Below are positions 10,506 through 22,005 of a stretch of 64,000 bases of DNA, in pieces. Source of the DNA: Leptospira sp. WS60.C2. GTDB taxonomy: Bacteria > Spirochaetota > Leptospiria > Leptospirales > Leptospiraceae. Under the pieces are notes generated by a model. The model saw only the letters and a list, made by a program, of their open reading frames with translations, was not told where the DNA came from and made no database searches. Positions within the stretch are counted from its first letter, which is position 1. Every line of letters begins with the position of its first letter. A program made the position numbers and the translations under genes. The DNA lies in the NCBI RefSeq assembly GCF_040833955.1, contig NZ_CP162133.1, positions 2,068,001-2,132,000 of the forward strand, in the 5' to 3' direction.

Positions 10506-11750
10506 CTATTTTTTTAGAGATTGATAGAGTAAAAAAAATGCAGTGTTACTTGCGTTTTCGCGAATCGATTCTCGATTCCCAGGAAATATATACTGATGCA
10601 CCGAAATCTCACCACTCGGCTCTCGTAAACCAATACATACAGTTCCCACTGGTTTAACTTCGGTTCCACCGAGAGGACCAGCAATGCCCGTAATTGAGAT
10701 ACCATAAGTTGAACCTGTTCTCTCACACAAACCTTTTACCATAGCAGTTGCCACTTCCACACTGACCGCCCCAAAGGATTCAATGGTTTCTTTTGGAACT
10801 CCAAGAAGAGAAGTTTTCATTTCATTGGAGTAAGTCAAACATCCGCCTAAAAAATAAGCACTCGATCCCGAAGGTTCTGTGAGTTTTTTTCCAAGAAGGC
10901 CGCCTGTGCAACTTTCTGCGACTGAAATGGTGAGTCCCATCTTTGAAAGTTGTTCGTGGACATACTGGAATACATCTTCTGATATAATTTTTGGATATTG
11001 TGTTTCTAGACGATGGACAATTGTCTCAAGCAAAGATTCATTCGTTGATTGAAAGATACACTTAATATAACCTCTGTTCGCCGTAACTCCCCACTCTGCA
11101 TCCTTAAAAAATTCGTCACGATTGGGTTCGATAAAATCGTTCTGGAACAAAGACTCTCCAATATTCCACAACCATTTGGTTCGTTGGTTTAAATTTTCTC
11201 TAGGATATAGTTTTTTTAGTTCTGGAACTAACCGTCGTTTGAACATCTCCGTCATTTCAGAAGGAACCCCTGGCATACAAACTAAATAGGAATTTTCACC
11301 TAGTGATTCGATAAAGCCGACGGCAATCCCAACAGAATTATCAAGAGTTTTGCATCCTTCTGGAACGAAGGTTTGGCGAAAGACATTTGGAAGGATGTCC
11401 TTGTATTCCTTTCCTCGTGCTTCGTAAATTTTGGTAAGTCGGAGTTTGGCTTTCTCTATGGAATAAGATGTTTTCCCCGTGAGTTTCAAAACGGTTTCCA
11501 AAGTGTAGTCATCTTCCGTGGGGCCAAGTCCCCCTGTCATAATCCCAAGAACAGGTAATTCTTTTGCGAGATCCTTTAGGGATTGTAATTCCTTCAAAAT
11601 CAAATTTGGATCATCTGGCAAAGTGATAAACTTTTTTACCTTCCAACCTAGTTCAAACAACTGGTTTGCGATCCAACCTGAGTTTGTATCTAAACTCCTC
11701 CCAGCTGTAAGCTCCGATCCCGTAGATAAAATGACGATATACGGAGACAA
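10506..11750 (-). CDS. cinA: CinA-family nicotinamide mononucleotide deamidase
   Basis: A 414-residue two-domain protein. The N-terminal molybdopterin-binding-like COG1058 domain has STGSELTAG and GIMTGGLGPTEDD. The C-terminal amidase domain has the nucleophile motif AESCTGGLLG and GISITGIAGP. The family recycles NMN to nicotinic acid mononucleotide and may have ADP-ribose pyrophosphatase activity. The start is a TTG; GAGGAG at the end of argS serves as the likely ribosome binding site. Five bases separate it from argS. Confidence 0.93.
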   Translation of the reverse strand: MSPYIVILSTGSELTAGRSLDTNSGWIANQLFELGWKVKKFITLPDDPNLILKELQSLKDLAKELPVLGIMTGGLGPTEDDYTLETVLKLTGKTSYSIEKAKLRLTKIYEARGKEYKDILPNVFRQTFVPEGCKTLDNSVGIAVGFIESLGENSYLVCMPGVPSEMTEMFKRRLVPELKKLYPRENLNQRTKWLWNIGESLFQNDFIEPNRDEFFKDAEWGVTANRGYIKCIFQSTNESLLETIVHRLETQYPKIISEDVFQYVHEQLSKMGLTISVAESCTGGLLGKKLTEPSGSSAYFLGGCLTYSNEMKTSLLGVPKETIESFGAVSVEVATAMVKGLCERTGSTYGISITGIAGPLGGTEVKPVGTVCIGLREPSGEISVHQYIFPGNRESIRENASNTAFFLLYQSLKK

Positions 11751-11755
11751 AACTT

Positions 11756-13531
11756 TTACTCCTCTTCTTTGGACATTTTTTCGGGAGCAGAGATTCCCAA
11801 TAATTCTAATCCAGAAGCAATTGCAAGTTTTGTAAAATAGATAAGAAGAAGGAGATGTTCTCTTTCCGCTCCTTGTTTCTCCTTAATTCGATTGTCTTTA
11901 TGAGAGTAAAACTTAGTGAATGCCTTACTCAATGATTGCAAATAATTTGTTAGGCGATGCGGTTCAAGATTAATGGCAGTATCATAGACTTCTTCTTGAA
12001 AACGAGCAAGCCAGAACAAAAGGCGTACACGTTCTTCTGAGACAAAGAAACTTTTTTCAAGCGTTGAAGGAGCCACCCAATCCTTTGTGGAAACTTGTAA
12101 TTCCCGAAAGATGGAACAGATCCTTGCATGAGCGTATTGGATATAAAAGACTGGATTTTTATCCGATTCATCTTTTGCTAAATCCAAATCAAAATCTAGA
12201 GGTGCATCCGAACTCCTCATTAAAAAAAAGTAACGACCAACATCCTTTCCATTTTTTCCTAGGTAGGACAATAAATCTCTCATCGTTTGGAAGATTCCCA
12301 AACGTTTACTCATCTTCACCTTTTCTTTGTTTTCAATGAGATTCACTTGTTGCGCAATTAAAACAGAGAAACTATTCGGTTCTTTGCCAAAGGACTGTAC
12401 AGCACCCTTTAGACGAGCAATATAACCATAATGATCTGGTCCCCAGATATCGATGAGTTTAGAAAACCCACGTTTGTACTTATCATAATGATAAGCAATG
12501 TCAGCCATAAGATACGTTGGTCTTCCATCTTCCCGACGTATGACACGATCTTTATCATCCCCATACTGAGTGGATAGGAAATGAAGTTTTCCATCAATGG
12601 TTGCGACATCTTCTTTTTTTAAGAGTGAAGGCACCTTCTCAACATCACCTGCTTCATGCAAACTTCGTTCACTGTAAAATTGATCAAAATGAACTCCAAA
12701 CAAATTTAAATCTTCTTTTTGTCTGGTTAGGTTATATTCCACTGCATACTTTGCTAAAAACTGAATGGACTCTTCCCAATTTTTATTTTGTACCCAACCC
12801 TCTACTTGTTTTGCCTTGGGGGTATCGGCAAGTAGCTCTTTTGCAATGTCTTTTATATACTCACCACGATAACTTTCTTTCGGTAAGATACGTTTTTCAA
12901 TCAAAGTAAAAACGGGTTCGCCACTCTCTTCTTCTTGAAAAGAAATAACATCACCTTTACATTCAAAAATTCTAAGTAACACAGCGACTCCCAGTAGATA
13001 CACCTGGTTACCATAATCATTCACGTAAAACTCTCGTTTAACGGAGTGACCAAGGCTAGCCAATAAATTTGCAAGTGCATCTCCATAAGCAGCAGAACGG
13101 GCAGACACAATATTCATAGGCCCTGTTGGGTTGGCAGAAACAAACTCTAATAAAATATTTTCTATTTTATCAATTTTTGCAAAAGAAACAGCGGGAACCA
13201 TTACTGATTTTGTATATTGGAACAAGGAATCCGCTTTGATTCGAAAATTAATAAATCCAGGAGGTGAGAAGGTAACAAATTCAAACAGAGAATCATTTTG
13301 AATTTCAAGAATCACATTCTCGGCAATCTCCTTTGGATTCAATTTAAAAACATTTTTATTTTCCAACGCAAAAGGAGAAGAGTAATCTCCAAATTTTTCA
13401 TCTCTGGAATATTCAATTCTGATCTTAAGATCCGTTAGCTGAATATCCAAAGCTAATTTGGAAAGATATTGTTTAACAGCCTTTTCAAGCTCTTGTAATA
13501 CAATCGATTTTAATAACTGACTTGCTTTCAT
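11756..13531 (-). CDS. argS: Arginyl-tRNA synthetase (variant HIGH motif)
   Basis: Charges tRNA-Arg. At 591 residues it has the N-terminal Add1-type domain, the catalytic core and a C-terminal DALR anticodon-binding domain ending near KLAIASGLELLG. The KMSK motif is intact (KVKMSKRLG). The first class I signature, normally a form of HIGH after ANPTGP, reads ANPTGPMNIVSARSAAYGD: residues 140-143 are Asn-Ile-Val-Ser, so both histidines and the glycine are replaced. The rest of the domain aligns well and it is in a housekeeping operon, so it is presumably functional. Between a small membrane protein gene and cinA. Confidence 0.95.
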   Translation of the reverse strand: MKASQLLKSIVLQELEKAVKQYLSKLALDIQLTDLKIRIEYSRDEKFGDYSSPFALENKNVFKLNPKEIAENVILEIQNDSLFEFVTFSPPGFINFRIKADSLFQYTKSVMVPAVSFAKIDKIENILLEFVSANPTGPMNIVSARSAAYGDALANLLASLGHSVKREFYVNDYGNQVYLLGVAVLLRIFECKGDVISFQEEESGEPVFTLIEKRILPKESYRGEYIKDIAKELLADTPKAKQVEGWVQNKNWEESIQFLAKYAVEYNLTRQKEDLNLFGVHFDQFYSERSLHEAGDVEKVPSLLKKEDVATIDGKLHFLSTQYGDDKDRVIRREDGRPTYLMADIAYHYDKYKRGFSKLIDIWGPDHYGYIARLKGAVQSFGKEPNSFSVLIAQQVNLIENKEKVKMSKRLGIFQTMRDLLSYLGKNGKDVGRYFFLMRSSDAPLDFDLDLAKDESDKNPVFYIQYAHARICSIFRELQVSTKDWVAPSTLEKSFFVSEERVRLLFWLARFQEEVYDTAINLEPHRLTNYLQSLSKAFTKFYSHKDNRIKEKQGAEREHLLLLIYFTKLAIASGLELLGISAPEKMSKEEE

Positions 13532-13532
13532 T

Positions 13533-13787
13533 TTAGTATTTAATTTCCATTTTTAATCTGTCTGCATTTTCCCATAGTTCAAAACTTTTGGTTTTGAACC
13601 TGGTGACAAAATCGGGTATTGATTCTTCTTTGTCACGAAGGATGACCTGGAAAATTTCCTTCTTTTGTTTGGAAGGTAAATTTATGGCTTGGTGTCTTAC
13701 ACTTTCACTTTTTAGTAACAACTGGAACACAGCAAGAAATGCTGAAAAAGTCATCACAAGCAAAATGGTTTTGGTGATAAAATTCAT
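13533..13787 (-). CDS. Small single-pass membrane protein of unknown function
   Basis: An 84-residue protein with one N-terminal membrane segment (about 5-26) and a charged cytosolic or periplasmic tail. Nothing is recognised. It is supported as a gene because its ATG overlaps the recO stop (ATGA, 4 bases) and argS starts one base after its stop, so it fills the gap in a tightly packed operon exactly. Confidence 0.65.
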   Translation of the reverse strand: MNFITKTILLVMTFSAFLAVFQLLLKSESVRHQAINLPSKQKKEIFQVILRDKEESIPDFVTRFKTKSFELWENADRLKMEIKY

Positions 13788-14533
13788 AAGTCCCCGATTG
13801 TTTTATAAAATTCAAAGTAAGATTTTAACTCTTTTCCCAAGAGTGACCGTAAAAACTGATTTAGAATCAAATCACCTTCCCGGTATTCATACTCTTTTGG
13901 AAAAATAGTTAACACATTTGAAAATTTCTTAGATAACATAGTATGAAATAGTTTTAAAACAGGCAAATGATCTTTGGGGATGGGATGGCAATCAGAACAT
14001 AAAAATTCTCTCGAATCCACTGAAAAATAAGCCTTAGATTTTGATAAGACCTCTTCCCCACAAGTATGACAATAAAATTCGGTAGGGAAATGACCCATAT
14101 GAGTCAGTGCCCTCAGCTTAAAAAATGGTAAAATTTCCCTTCGAAATCCATCCTTGTTTGTCGTTTCTAAACTTCCGAGTAACAATTGATACAAAAAGGG
14201 ATGGCTTTCCCCTTCTGGATAGAGCAACGATGTGAGTTCTGTGATATAGAGAACAAAAAGAGTTCCCACATAATCGGATTTTAATTCATCAAAACGTTTG
14301 ATCAGATGAATTTCCTTTGTTGATTTCCAATCTTTTTCAGCTTGGTCGTAGAAATCCACCTCTATGAGGCAACCAAGCTCTGTGGAAATGATCGCTCTCC
14401 GTTTGGATTTACGAATCCCTTTGCTAATAAAATTCATTCTAACGTTCGATTCACCTGCAAGACTAATCAAACGATCACTGTCTCCAATATCCTTACTTTG
14501 AATGATGATCCCAGTTTCTTTTCGAATGGCCAT
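13784..14533 (-). CDS. recO: DNA repair protein RecO
   Basis: Recombination mediator that helps load RecA onto SSB-coated DNA. At 249 residues the N-terminal OB-fold begins with the typical RKETGIIIQSKDIGDSDRL. A zinc-binding pair set in the C-terminal half is visible as CHTCGEE (near 155) and CSDCHPIP. It overlaps the small membrane-protein gene and directly follows ybeY, an arrangement common in bacteria. Confidence 0.92.
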   Translation of the reverse strand: MAIRKETGIIIQSKDIGDSDRLISLAGESNVRMNFISKGIRKSKRRAIISTELGCLIEVDFYDQAEKDWKSTKEIHLIKRFDELKSDYVGTLFVLYITELTSLLYPEGESHPFLYQLLLGSLETTNKDGFRREILPFFKLRALTHMGHFPTEFYCHTCGEEVLSKSKAYFSVDSREFLCSDCHPIPKDHLPVLKLFHTMLSKKFSNVLTIFPKEYEYREGDLILNQFLRSLLGKELKSYFEFYKTIGDL

Positions 14534-14998
14534 TTATGACTCAAAAACCAAATCCAAACATTCATCTTCCATTTTTCTCATTTGCACGGCATCTTCTTCA
14601 TTCGTTTCATGATCATACCCGAAAAGATGTAGGATTCCATGCACTAGCAATCGATAAAATTCCTCTATCACGCTGTGTCCTATACTGGTCGCTTGTTCTC
14701 TACAGGTTTCCATAGATATCACAACCTCACCTAAAATTTGCGCAGGGATTTTAAGGGTATCCGAATACAAAGGAAACGACAAAACATCAGTTGATTTTGG
14801 TTTTCCACGTCTTTCCCCATTGATTTCCGCTATAAGAGAATCATCCACAAGTAAAATCGAAAGTTCTAATGAATGTAAAAAATCTGGGGCTAGGAAACGT
14901 AATATCCTTTCACAATTGAATACTACAAGTTCAGATTGAATCTCTGATTGGTCGGTTTCATCATTCCAATGTGTGATCACCAAAAGGGAAGGATTCAT
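14534..14998 (-). CDS. ybeY: Endoribonuclease YbeY (16S rRNA maturation)
   Basis: Metal-dependent RNase for 16S rRNA 3' processing and ribosome quality control. The defining zinc-binding motif HGILHLFGYDH (H-x3-H-x5-H type) is present, together with the upstream STDVLSFP segment. Length 154 residues is normal. The start overlaps the HD phosphodiesterase gene by 4 bases and recO follows immediately. Confidence 0.95.
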   Translation of the reverse strand: MNPSLLVITHWNDETDQSEIQSELVVFNCERILRFLAPDFLHSLELSILLVDDSLIAEINGERRGKPKSTDVLSFPLYSDTLKIPAQILGEVVISMETCREQATSIGHSVIEEFYRLLVHGILHLFGYDHETNEEDAVQMRKMEDECLDLVFES

Positions 14999-17361
14999 TT
15001 TTTGGACTTTTTGGTATTGGCTGTTTCGAGAGCTTTGGTGTCTTCTGGTTTAGGATACTTTGGCCTTTGGTGTAGACTAGAAAGTAATACTTCTTTAAAA
15101 CTACCTTTGATGATTTCTAAATCTCCTATCGTAAGTCCACTTTCATCCAATTGATTTTCTGCAAGTTTCGAATTGATAATTTTCCGAATGAGATCATCTA
15201 AACTTTCGGGAGAAACTTCATCCAAGGAACGAGAAGCTGCTTCTAAAGAATCCGCAATCATTACAATCGCAGTTTCTTTGCTTTGCGGTTTTGGACCTGG
15301 ATATTGAAAATCTTTTTTATTAATATTTTTACGAGCACTACTAGGAAGTTCTTGTAAGGCTTTGTGATAAAAGAAAGCCATCGTAGATGTTCCATGGTGT
15401 TCTGGAATGAAATTGATGATTTCGCGAGGAAGACGAGCTTTTTTAGCCATCTCAATTCCATCTAACACGTGATCGATGACAGTTTTTGCCGCAAGAGATG
15501 GATTGTTTTTGTCAATGTGCTCTGGTTTCGGAATTAAATGTTGGTTTTCTACGAAAAATCCAGCATTCGGAATTTTACCAATGTCATGGAAGTAAACTCC
15601 CACCCTGACAAGAAGTCGATCCAAGTTTAAATTCTGAGCTGCTCTCTCGGAAAGTGCCGCCACCATAAAGGTATGGGTGTAGGTAGAAGGTGCTTTGGTA
15701 AGAAGCTGTTGCAGCAGAGGATGACCTGTGTCCGCAAGTTCAATCAATTTAAACCGAGTTGGAATATTGAAAATATATTCATACAGCGGGAGTAAAAACT
15801 GAACGGCTGTAGCACTGGCAAATCCGTTCACAAAACACATAATCATGATGCGAAAGAGATTGGAGTTGCTTAAGTCCTTAAAGAACCCAGAACCAGTAGA
15901 GACAAAAAACTCCCGCCCATCAAACAAATAACCCGCAGTCGTCACGAGAATCTGAACAAAAGTGAGTAAAAATCCAGCCTTTAAAAAATCAATTCGTTTG
16001 ATCAATCGTCTGCCATAAATGGAACTCATGACTGCAACAGTGAAAGCCAACATAAACGATGTGGGATTGTAACGAGAGGCGAAGAACACTGCGAAAGACA
16101 AAAAGAATCCAATCGCTATGGAAAGTTGTTCGTCATAAACAAAACCGAGAAGCAAACACAACATTCCCACAGGAACAAACATTCCAAAATAATACACCGC
16201 CGACAAATCGCTGTCAGTGGCATAAAAAACCTTAGACAATAAGTAGATCGAGGCAATGACAATCCATAAAGTAAAAAAGATAATCAAGTTACTCGAAAGG
16301 TCATTCAATCGTTTAGGACGATACCGAATCAAATAAAACCCAACGATCACGATGAGTACACATTGTGTTAGAAAAATGGAGATGATCGAAGCAAGGTTTG
16401 CCCTCGTCGCATACAAATTCATCATATCCAGTTTTAACTTTACTTCTGGTGTGATGACATCGCCTGCTCTGACTATGATTTCATTTGCTTGAATACGGCT
16501 CTTTTGAACAGACACTGCATTGGCAGCTTTGATCCGAGCGTTCTCTGTTTCTTCAGGGTTATAATTACATGCAGGATAGGAATACACATAATACAAACCA
16601 ATCCTAGAAACTGCTTTTAACAATGAGTCAGAAACATTTGGCAATTTCTCAGAAGCTAACTTAGATAATACGTAAGTGACCGGTCCATCTTTGTAAATTT
16701 GGGAACGAGGAATCACCAAATTTCCATCAATAATAGTGGTGTGATCTTGAGTACCGATGTTTCGAATTTTGGCACCTGCTTTATCAAGTTCTTTGGCAAA
16801 GGAAAGATCTTCTTTCACAATACAATACTTTGAAAAAATCAAATTGGTGTACTGTTGGATGAAGTTTTTTAATTTTTCCTTTTTGGGATAATCCAATATT
16901 GCTTGGATTTCTTCGTTCGTTCGATTGCGCCATCTTGGAATTCTATCTTTCACAAGAGAAGGATTCGCTTTGCCATCTTGGACTAAGATTCGAAGGATTT
17001 CTAAATCTTCTGATAAATTGGTATCAATGCCTGAAGCAAGTACACCAAAATCCTTGTCGAAGGCAAAGGGAACATTGGTTTTTGCTTTTTGTCGTTCCAG
17101 GTTAGTCTTTTCCACATCTTCATAGGAAAATTCTTTTACCGATTGAATGGTTTCTGGAGCTATTTTTCCTTCTGAAAAAAGTCCCTCAGGATCCGTATTC
17201 ACTTTGGATTGTCCAAAAAACGGAATCGAGAGAACATATGTGACAAATAATAACGTAAGCGAAACCAAAATGATCTGAATGTTACGAACCATAGACACAG
17301 GTCTAACTTTAGTTAAAAAGTCAGTCACACTTGTCATTGAAGAATCAAAAATTGCTTTCAT
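14995..17361 (-). CDS. 7TM-HD family phosphohydrolase (PgpH-type cyclic-di-AMP phosphodiesterase candidate)
   Basis: A 788-residue membrane protein. A first membrane segment (about 27-46) precedes a large extracytoplasmic 7TMR-HDED domain. About seven membrane helices follow (roughly 315-540). The C-terminal HD domain has [24 protein letters not shown] and [11 protein letters not shown]. In PgpH (Listeria) this architecture hydrolyses cyclic di-AMP; that substrate is inferred here. Overlaps phoH and ybeY by 4 bases each, and phoH-(7TM-HD)-ybeY is a conserved bacterial gene order. Confidence 0.9.
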   Translation of the reverse strand: MKAIFDSSMTSVTDFLTKVRPVSMVRNIQIILVSLTLLFVTYVLSIPFFGQSKVNTDPEGLFSEGKIAPETIQSVKEFSYEDVEKTNLERQKAKTNVPFAFDKDFGVLASGIDTNLSEDLEILRILVQDGKANPSLVKDRIPRWRNRTNEEIQAILDYPKKEKLKNFIQQYTNLIFSKYCIVKEDLSFAKELDKAGAKIRNIGTQDHTTIIDGNLVIPRSQIYKDGPVTYVLSKLASEKLPNVSDSLLKAVSRIGLYYVYSYPACNYNPEETENARIKAANAVSVQKSRIQANEIIVRAGDVITPEVKLKLDMMNLYATRANLASIISIFLTQCVLIVIVGFYLIRYRPKRLNDLSSNLIIFFTLWIVIASIYLLSKVFYATDSDLSAVYYFGMFVPVGMLCLLLGFVYDEQLSIAIGFFLSFAVFFASRYNPTSFMLAFTVAVMSSIYGRRLIKRIDFLKAGFLLTFVQILVTTAGYLFDGREFFVSTGSGFFKDLSNSNLFRIMIMCFVNGFASATAVQFLLPLYEYIFNIPTRFKLIELADTGHPLLQQLLTKAPSTYTHTFMVAALSERAAQNLNLDRLLVRVGVYFHDIGKIPNAGFFVENQHLIPKPEHIDKNNPSLAAKTVIDHVLDGIEMAKKARLPREIINFIPEHHGTSTMAFFYHKALQELPSSARKNINKKDFQYPGPKPQSKETAIVMIADSLEAASRSLDEVSPESLDDLIRKIINSKLAENQLDESGLTIGDLEIIKGSFKEVLLSSLHQRPKYPKPEDTKALETANTKKSKK

Positions 17362-18365
17362 GGTTTTTTGTTAAATAGGCTTTCGTTTTCTTCAAATCGT
17401 CGGACAATCGATTCCACAATCGGATGACGTGTGATGTCTTCTCTTCCGAAAAAAATTGTCTCAATTCCACTCAAATTTCTGAGAGTGTAAACTGTTTTTT
17501 CTAGGCCTGATTTTCCATGTGCAAGGTCAATTTGTGTCGCATCACCCGATATCGCCATTTTGGAATTTTTTCCAAACCGCGTGAGAAACATTTTCAGCTG
17601 TGGCAAAGTACAGTTTTGGGCTTCATCTAAAATGATAAAGGAATGAGAAAGGGTTCTCCCTCGCATAAAAGCAATCGGAGCAATTTCGATTTTACCCACT
17701 TGTAAGTACTCACTTGTTTTTTCGAAACCGATACATTCATGTAACGCATCATAGATGGGACGAAGGTAGGGATTTACTTTTTGCGTTAGGTCACCAGGTA
17801 GAAATCCTAAATTTTCTCCAGCTTCCACAGCAGGCCTAGTGAGGATAAGTCTATCGACTTCTCCTGTTTGCATCATACGGCAAGCAGTGGCAATGGATAA
17901 AAACGTTTTTCCTGTTCCCGCAGGACCCATAGCAATCGTGATGTAGTTTTTATGAAGGCTATCGACAAAACTTTCTTGGTTTTTAGTTCTTGGGAAAATT
18001 GGTTTTCCTTTGAAGGTGACAAAAATTTTGTCTTTGGGTGTCCAGGTTTCACCTTCCTTTTGGAAATCAGGGGAACCTGGTGTTGGCCATCCACCACTCG
18101 AGTCTTTTACTTTATTCACTAAGTAATCGATATCAAAAAAAGAATACTCTGATTTGTCTGGTCTACGTTTGAAGTTTTCTTCTACTTTTTGGAATGTATC
18201 CAGTGCCACTTGGACATGGTCACTATCCCCTTGGATGATGAGCGATTTTCCACGAGGAATAAGTTTTACATTCAGTCGACTTTCCCATAACGGGAGTTTG
18301 CTGTCTCCAATCCCACAAACCGTTTGGTAGAGGGATTCTTCCTGAAATGTAAAACTTTCATCCAT
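17358..18365 (-). CDS. phoH: PhoH-like ATPase
   Basis: A 335-residue PhoH family P-loop ATPase, thought to act in RNA metabolism with YbeY. Walker A is [11 protein letters not shown] and Walker [11 protein letters not shown]. The conserved [18 protein letters not shown] and [10 protein letters not shown] are present. The N-terminal third (about 20-75) has the KH-like segment of the family. Starts 2 bases after the aspS stop. Confidence 0.94.
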   Translation of the reverse strand: MDESFTFQEESLYQTVCGIGDSKLPLWESRLNVKLIPRGKSLIIQGDSDHVQVALDTFQKVEENFKRRPDKSEYSFFDIDYLVNKVKDSSGGWPTPGSPDFQKEGETWTPKDKIFVTFKGKPIFPRTKNQESFVDSLHKNYITIAMGPAGTGKTFLSIATACRMMQTGEVDRLILTRPAVEAGENLGFLPGDLTQKVNPYLRPIYDALHECIGFEKTSEYLQVGKIEIAPIAFMRGRTLSHSFIILDEAQNCTLPQLKMFLTRFGKNSKMAISGDATQIDLAHGKSGLEKTVYTLRNLSGIETIFFGREDITRHPIVESIVRRFEENESLFNKKP

Positions 18366-18367
18366 GG

Positions 18368-20173
18368 TTAGATTGTGACTACCCTAAGTTTCAATTCTTC
18401 TAATTGTTTCGATTCCACTGGGCCTGGCGCTTCACTCATCATACAAGTCCCTTTTTGTGTTTTCGGGAAGGCAATGACATCACGGATAGAGGTTCCACCA
18501 GTGAGTAACATCATGATGCGATCCACACCAAAGGCAATCCCACCATGAGGAGGAGCACCAAAGGATAACGCATCGAGTAAAAATCCAAACTTGGATTTTG
18601 CATCTTCTTCTCCAATCCCAATTGCCTCAAGCACGAGACTTTGGATTTCTGGGTTGTGGATCCTAATGGAACCACCACCAATTTCTGTTCCATTGAGAAC
18701 TAGATCATATGCTTTCGCACCAATGGAAGAAAGGTCAACTTCTTTCCCAGCCTTCCAATCTCTTAGTTTTTGGAAGTCCTCTTCTTTGGGAGATGTGAAT
18801 GGGTGATGGAGGAATGTCCAAGTTTTTGTCGTTTCATCTAACTCAAACATAGGAAAATCAATCACCCAATGGAAACTATAAGGGACCTTAGGTGGATCGT
18901 ATTTTTCTGATAATTTCAAACGTAACGCACCAAGCGAAGCATTCACAATCTTAGACGAATCTGCTCCAAAAAAAACCATATCTCCTTCTTTGGATCCAAC
19001 CGCTTTGGCAATGGCTTCGAGTGTTTCCGGTGTGAAACGCTTTGTGATTGTAGATTCAAGGCCGCTTGCACCATGTTTCATGTACGCAAGGCCTTTGGCT
19101 CGGAAGTCGCGGGATAGCCATGCAGTGAGGTCTTCGATTTCTTTCCGTGAGATAGTCGAACCACCAGGAACACAAATCGCTTTCACAACACCACCACTCG
19201 TTATGGCACCGGTGAAGACTTGGAAGTCACATGATTTCACAAGTTCTGATACATTCACAAGTTTCATTCCAAACCGAATGTCAGGTTTGTCCGATCCATA
19301 TTCTTCCATCGCCACATGATATGGCATGGTCATAAAGGGAGCATTCACTTCTAAATGAAAAACTTTTTTTAAGGCATAGGCCCACATCGCTTCGATTTCA
19401 CGACGGATGTCTTCTTCTGTGACAAAAGAAAACTCCATATCGAGCTGTGTGAATTCTGGTTGGCGGTCCGCACGTAAGTCTTCATCCCGAAAACATTTTA
19501 CGATTTGGAAGTATCGTTCCATTCCTCCAATCATGAGGATCTGTTTGAAAAGTTGAGGTGATTGTGGGAGTGCATAAAACTCACCAGCATTCAAACGAGA
19601 TGGGACAAGAAAATCACGTGCCCCTTCTGGAGTGGATTTATTTAAGATCGGAGTTTCAATTTCCAGAAAGGAATTTTGGTCCAAATATTCCCGTAGAGCA
19701 AAGGTTAGCTTGTGTCGCAAGACCAAACGATCACGAAGTTCTTCCCTACGCATATCGAGGTAACGATACTTCAAACGAATTTCTTCCCCTGACGGATCAA
19801 ACTCATCTAAGGTAAACGGTGGAGTTTTGGATGTATTTAAAATTTCAATCGACTCAGCAATGAGTTCGTATTTCCCTGTTTCCATTTTGGGATTCACAGA
19901 TTCTGCATCCCGAAGGGCTAGTTTTCCTTTGACAGCAATCACATACTCAGAACGAATTTTTTCGACTTTGGAAAAATCATCTCCGAGGATTTCTTTTCTT
20001 GCAACAATCTGTAAAATTCCGGAACGATCCCGAAGGTCGATGAAGATCACTCCCCCTTGGTCGCGGTAACGGAAAGCCCAACCCGAAAGGAATAATGTTT
20101 TACCAACCGAAGCATCTGAGACACTCGTTGCGCTAACTCTATTTTTGTATTCTGATGTTACCCAGTGATTCAA
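18368..20173 (-). CDS. aspS: Aspartyl-tRNA synthetase
   Basis: Class II synthetase of the long bacterial type (601 residues). An N-terminal OB anticodon-binding domain (about 20-120) contains [12 protein letters not shown]. The catalytic core is split by the bacterial GAD insertion. Motif 2 is [17 protein letters not shown] and motif 3 [13 protein letters not shown]. The start is TTG, with AAGAGG 7 bases upstream. Whether it also charges tRNA-Asn cannot be told from this window. Confidence 0.96.
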   Translation of the reverse strand: MNHWVTSEYKNRVSATSVSDASVGKTLFLSGWAFRYRDQGGVIFIDLRDRSGILQIVARKEILGDDFSKVEKIRSEYVIAVKGKLALRDAESVNPKMETGKYELIAESIEILNTSKTPPFTLDEFDPSGEEIRLKYRYLDMRREELRDRLVLRHKLTFALREYLDQNSFLEIETPILNKSTPEGARDFLVPSRLNAGEFYALPQSPQLFKQILMIGGMERYFQIVKCFRDEDLRADRQPEFTQLDMEFSFVTEEDIRREIEAMWAYALKKVFHLEVNAPFMTMPYHVAMEEYGSDKPDIRFGMKLVNVSELVKSCDFQVFTGAITSGGVVKAICVPGGSTISRKEIEDLTAWLSRDFRAKGLAYMKHGASGLESTITKRFTPETLEAIAKAVGSKEGDMVFFGADSSKIVNASLGALRLKLSEKYDPPKVPYSFHWVIDFPMFELDETTKTWTFLHHPFTSPKEEDFQKLRDWKAGKEVDLSSIGAKAYDLVLNGTEIGGGSIRIHNPEIQSLVLEAIGIGEEDAKSKFGFLLDALSFGAPPHGGIAFGVDRIMMLLTGGTSIRDVIAFPKTQKGTCMMSEAPGPVESKQLEELKLRVVTI

Positions 20174-20184
20174 TTGAAAACCTC

Positions 20185-21528
20185 TTATAATGGAACGTTA
20201 TCGAAACGACTGATTTTCGGATTGAACATCAATGGAAAATCGGCCGTTGCTCCCGCTCTGTTTTTGGCGATTATGATCTCAGCCATCCCCCTTTTATTAG
20301 GGTCAAGCTCTTCGGGAGGTTTCACCATTTCTTCCCGATAAATAAAACATACAATATCCGCATCCTGCTCAATTGCACCTGACTCCCGTAAGTCGGAAAG
20401 TTGTGGCCGTTGGTCTTTGGAGCGGTTTTCAATGGAACGGTTCATCTGCGATAAGGCAATGATGGGGCAACCCACTTCCCGTGCCATTTGTTTGAGTCCT
20501 CTGGAAATATTAGCAACCTCTTGTTGGCGTCCACCCATCGCCGCTTTCGGATCACTCATGAGCTGCAGGTAATCCACAATCACAAGACCCACTTCTTCTG
20601 TTGTGCGAAGTTGGCGGAGTCTTGCCGAAAATTCTTGGATCGTCAAATACCCAGAATCATCAATGTAAAGACTTGCCGAAGTGATATTTCCAATACTGTC
20701 TTTTAATTGCGTCATTTGTGCTGACGTGAGTGTTCCCGCCTTCAGAGCATAGGAATCAATCCTTGCATCGGCACTGATGAGTTTGAGAAGGAGTTCGATA
20801 CGACTCATCTCGAGTGAAAAAATAACAACCGTTTTACGCTCTTTCAAGGCGGCATTGGCTGCAATGTTAAGGGCAAAGGTTGTTTTACCATTTCCTGGAC
20901 GGGCGGCAAGGATCATAAGTTCGTGTGACTTAAGACCAGTGGTTGCCATATCAAGCCCCGTAAAATGGGTTTTTAAACCATTGATTCCGCCAGTTCCGTT
21001 TTGGCTTGCTGCCACAACATTTTTGATGTAATCGATAAGGGCATTAGCATCATCTTTGACTTTTCGTAAACCCTTGGATCTCTCTTGGCGCGAGATATCC
21101 ATTAACGACTGCTCTACGAGACTAAAAACAGAATCGTTTTCGCCGGGTTCAAGTTTGACTTTGTCAATGGCTTGGTTTAATGCTTCGACATACTTCCGTC
21201 TGTCGGAGACACGTTTCACTCGCCGCACATAATAGTCTAACGGCTGAAAGGGAACAGTATCTTTGTAAAGTGAGGTAATGTATTCCAAGTCGCGAGACTC
21301 GTCCTTAAAAAGACGTTTTTCTCGCATTTGGTTTGTGACCGTAACTAGGTCAATGTTTGTCCCTTCATTAATCAGGTCTGTGACTGCTTCAAACACCCTT
21401 CTATGGGTATCCATATAAAAGTCATCAGGGCTTAGACCTAAGTCTTCCTGCCCGGCTACCCCTCGCATGAGTAGGTAACCGATTAAGTTCTTCTCAGACT
21501 CTATCTCCTGAAGGGGGTTAGAATTCAT
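20185..21528 (-). CDS. dnaB: Replicative DNA helicase DnaB
   Basis: Hexameric 5'-3' helicase of the replication fork. At 447 residues, the N-terminal primase-interacting domain (about 5-105) begins with [10 protein letters not shown]. The RecA-like domain has Walker [21 protein letters not shown], Walker [11 protein letters not shown], and [14 protein letters not shown]. No intein is seen. It follows rplI, a widespread gene order. Confidence 0.96.
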   Translation of the reverse strand: MNSNPLQEIESEKNLIGYLLMRGVAGQEDLGLSPDDFYMDTHRRVFEAVTDLINEGTNIDLVTVTNQMREKRLFKDESRDLEYITSLYKDTVPFQPLDYYVRRVKRVSDRRKYVEALNQAIDKVKLEPGENDSVFSLVEQSLMDISRQERSKGLRKVKDDANALIDYIKNVVAASQNGTGGINGLKTHFTGLDMATTGLKSHELMILAARPGNGKTTFALNIAANAALKERKTVVIFSLEMSRIELLLKLISADARIDSYALKAGTLTSAQMTQLKDSIGNITSASLYIDDSGYLTIQEFSARLRQLRTTEEVGLVIVDYLQLMSDPKAAMGGRQQEVANISRGLKQMAREVGCPIIALSQMNRSIENRSKDQRPQLSDLRESGAIEQDADIVCFIYREEMVKPPEELDPNKRGMAEIIIAKNRAGATADFPLMFNPKISRFDNVPL

Positions 21529-21549
21529 CGAAAAAGCGTTGGTGTAAGA

Positions 21550-21996
21550 CTATGCTTGGCCGACGACTTTTACTATGATTTGAGGCACAACACCTTCAGC
21601 CAAACGAACTTTGATTTTAAACTCACCAACTGATTTAATTGGCTCGCCTAACTCTAGTTTACGTTTGTCGAGTTCTACACCAGTGTTTTTTATTGCAAGA
21701 GCAATATCATTCGCTGTTACAGAACCAAAAAGTTTGTCGTTCTCACCCACTTTCACTTTCACTTCATATGTTTTACCATCAATCGAAGAGGAAAGTTCTT
21801 TCATCACTTTCACACGTTTTTCGCGTTTAAGTTCTGCGAGTCTTTTTTGGTGGATGGCTGCTTTTGTGTTTCCATCGTTTGCACGTACGGCAAGTCTTCT
21901 TGGAATGAGAAAGTTACGTGCATAACCATCAGCAACTTCTTTTACATCCCCAGCATCACCAAGATTTAATACGTCTTTTTGTAATACAACTTTCAT
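21550..21996 (-). CDS. rplI: 50S ribosomal protein L9
   Basis: The 148-residue 23S-binding protein. It starts with the family signature MKVVLQKDVLNLGDAGDVK. The central helix is KRLAELKREKRVK and the C-terminal domain follows. AGGAGTTACGG precedes the ATG. Part of the rpsF-ssb-rpsR-rplI cluster. Confidence 0.97.
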   Translation of the reverse strand: MKVVLQKDVLNLGDAGDVKEVADGYARNFLIPRRLAVRANDGNTKAAIHQKRLAELKREKRVKVMKELSSSIDGKTYEVKVKVGENDKLFGSVTANDIALAIKNTGVELDKRKLELGEPIKSVGEFKIKVRLAEGVVPQIIVKVVGQA

Positions 21997-22005
21997 CCGT
22001 AACTC

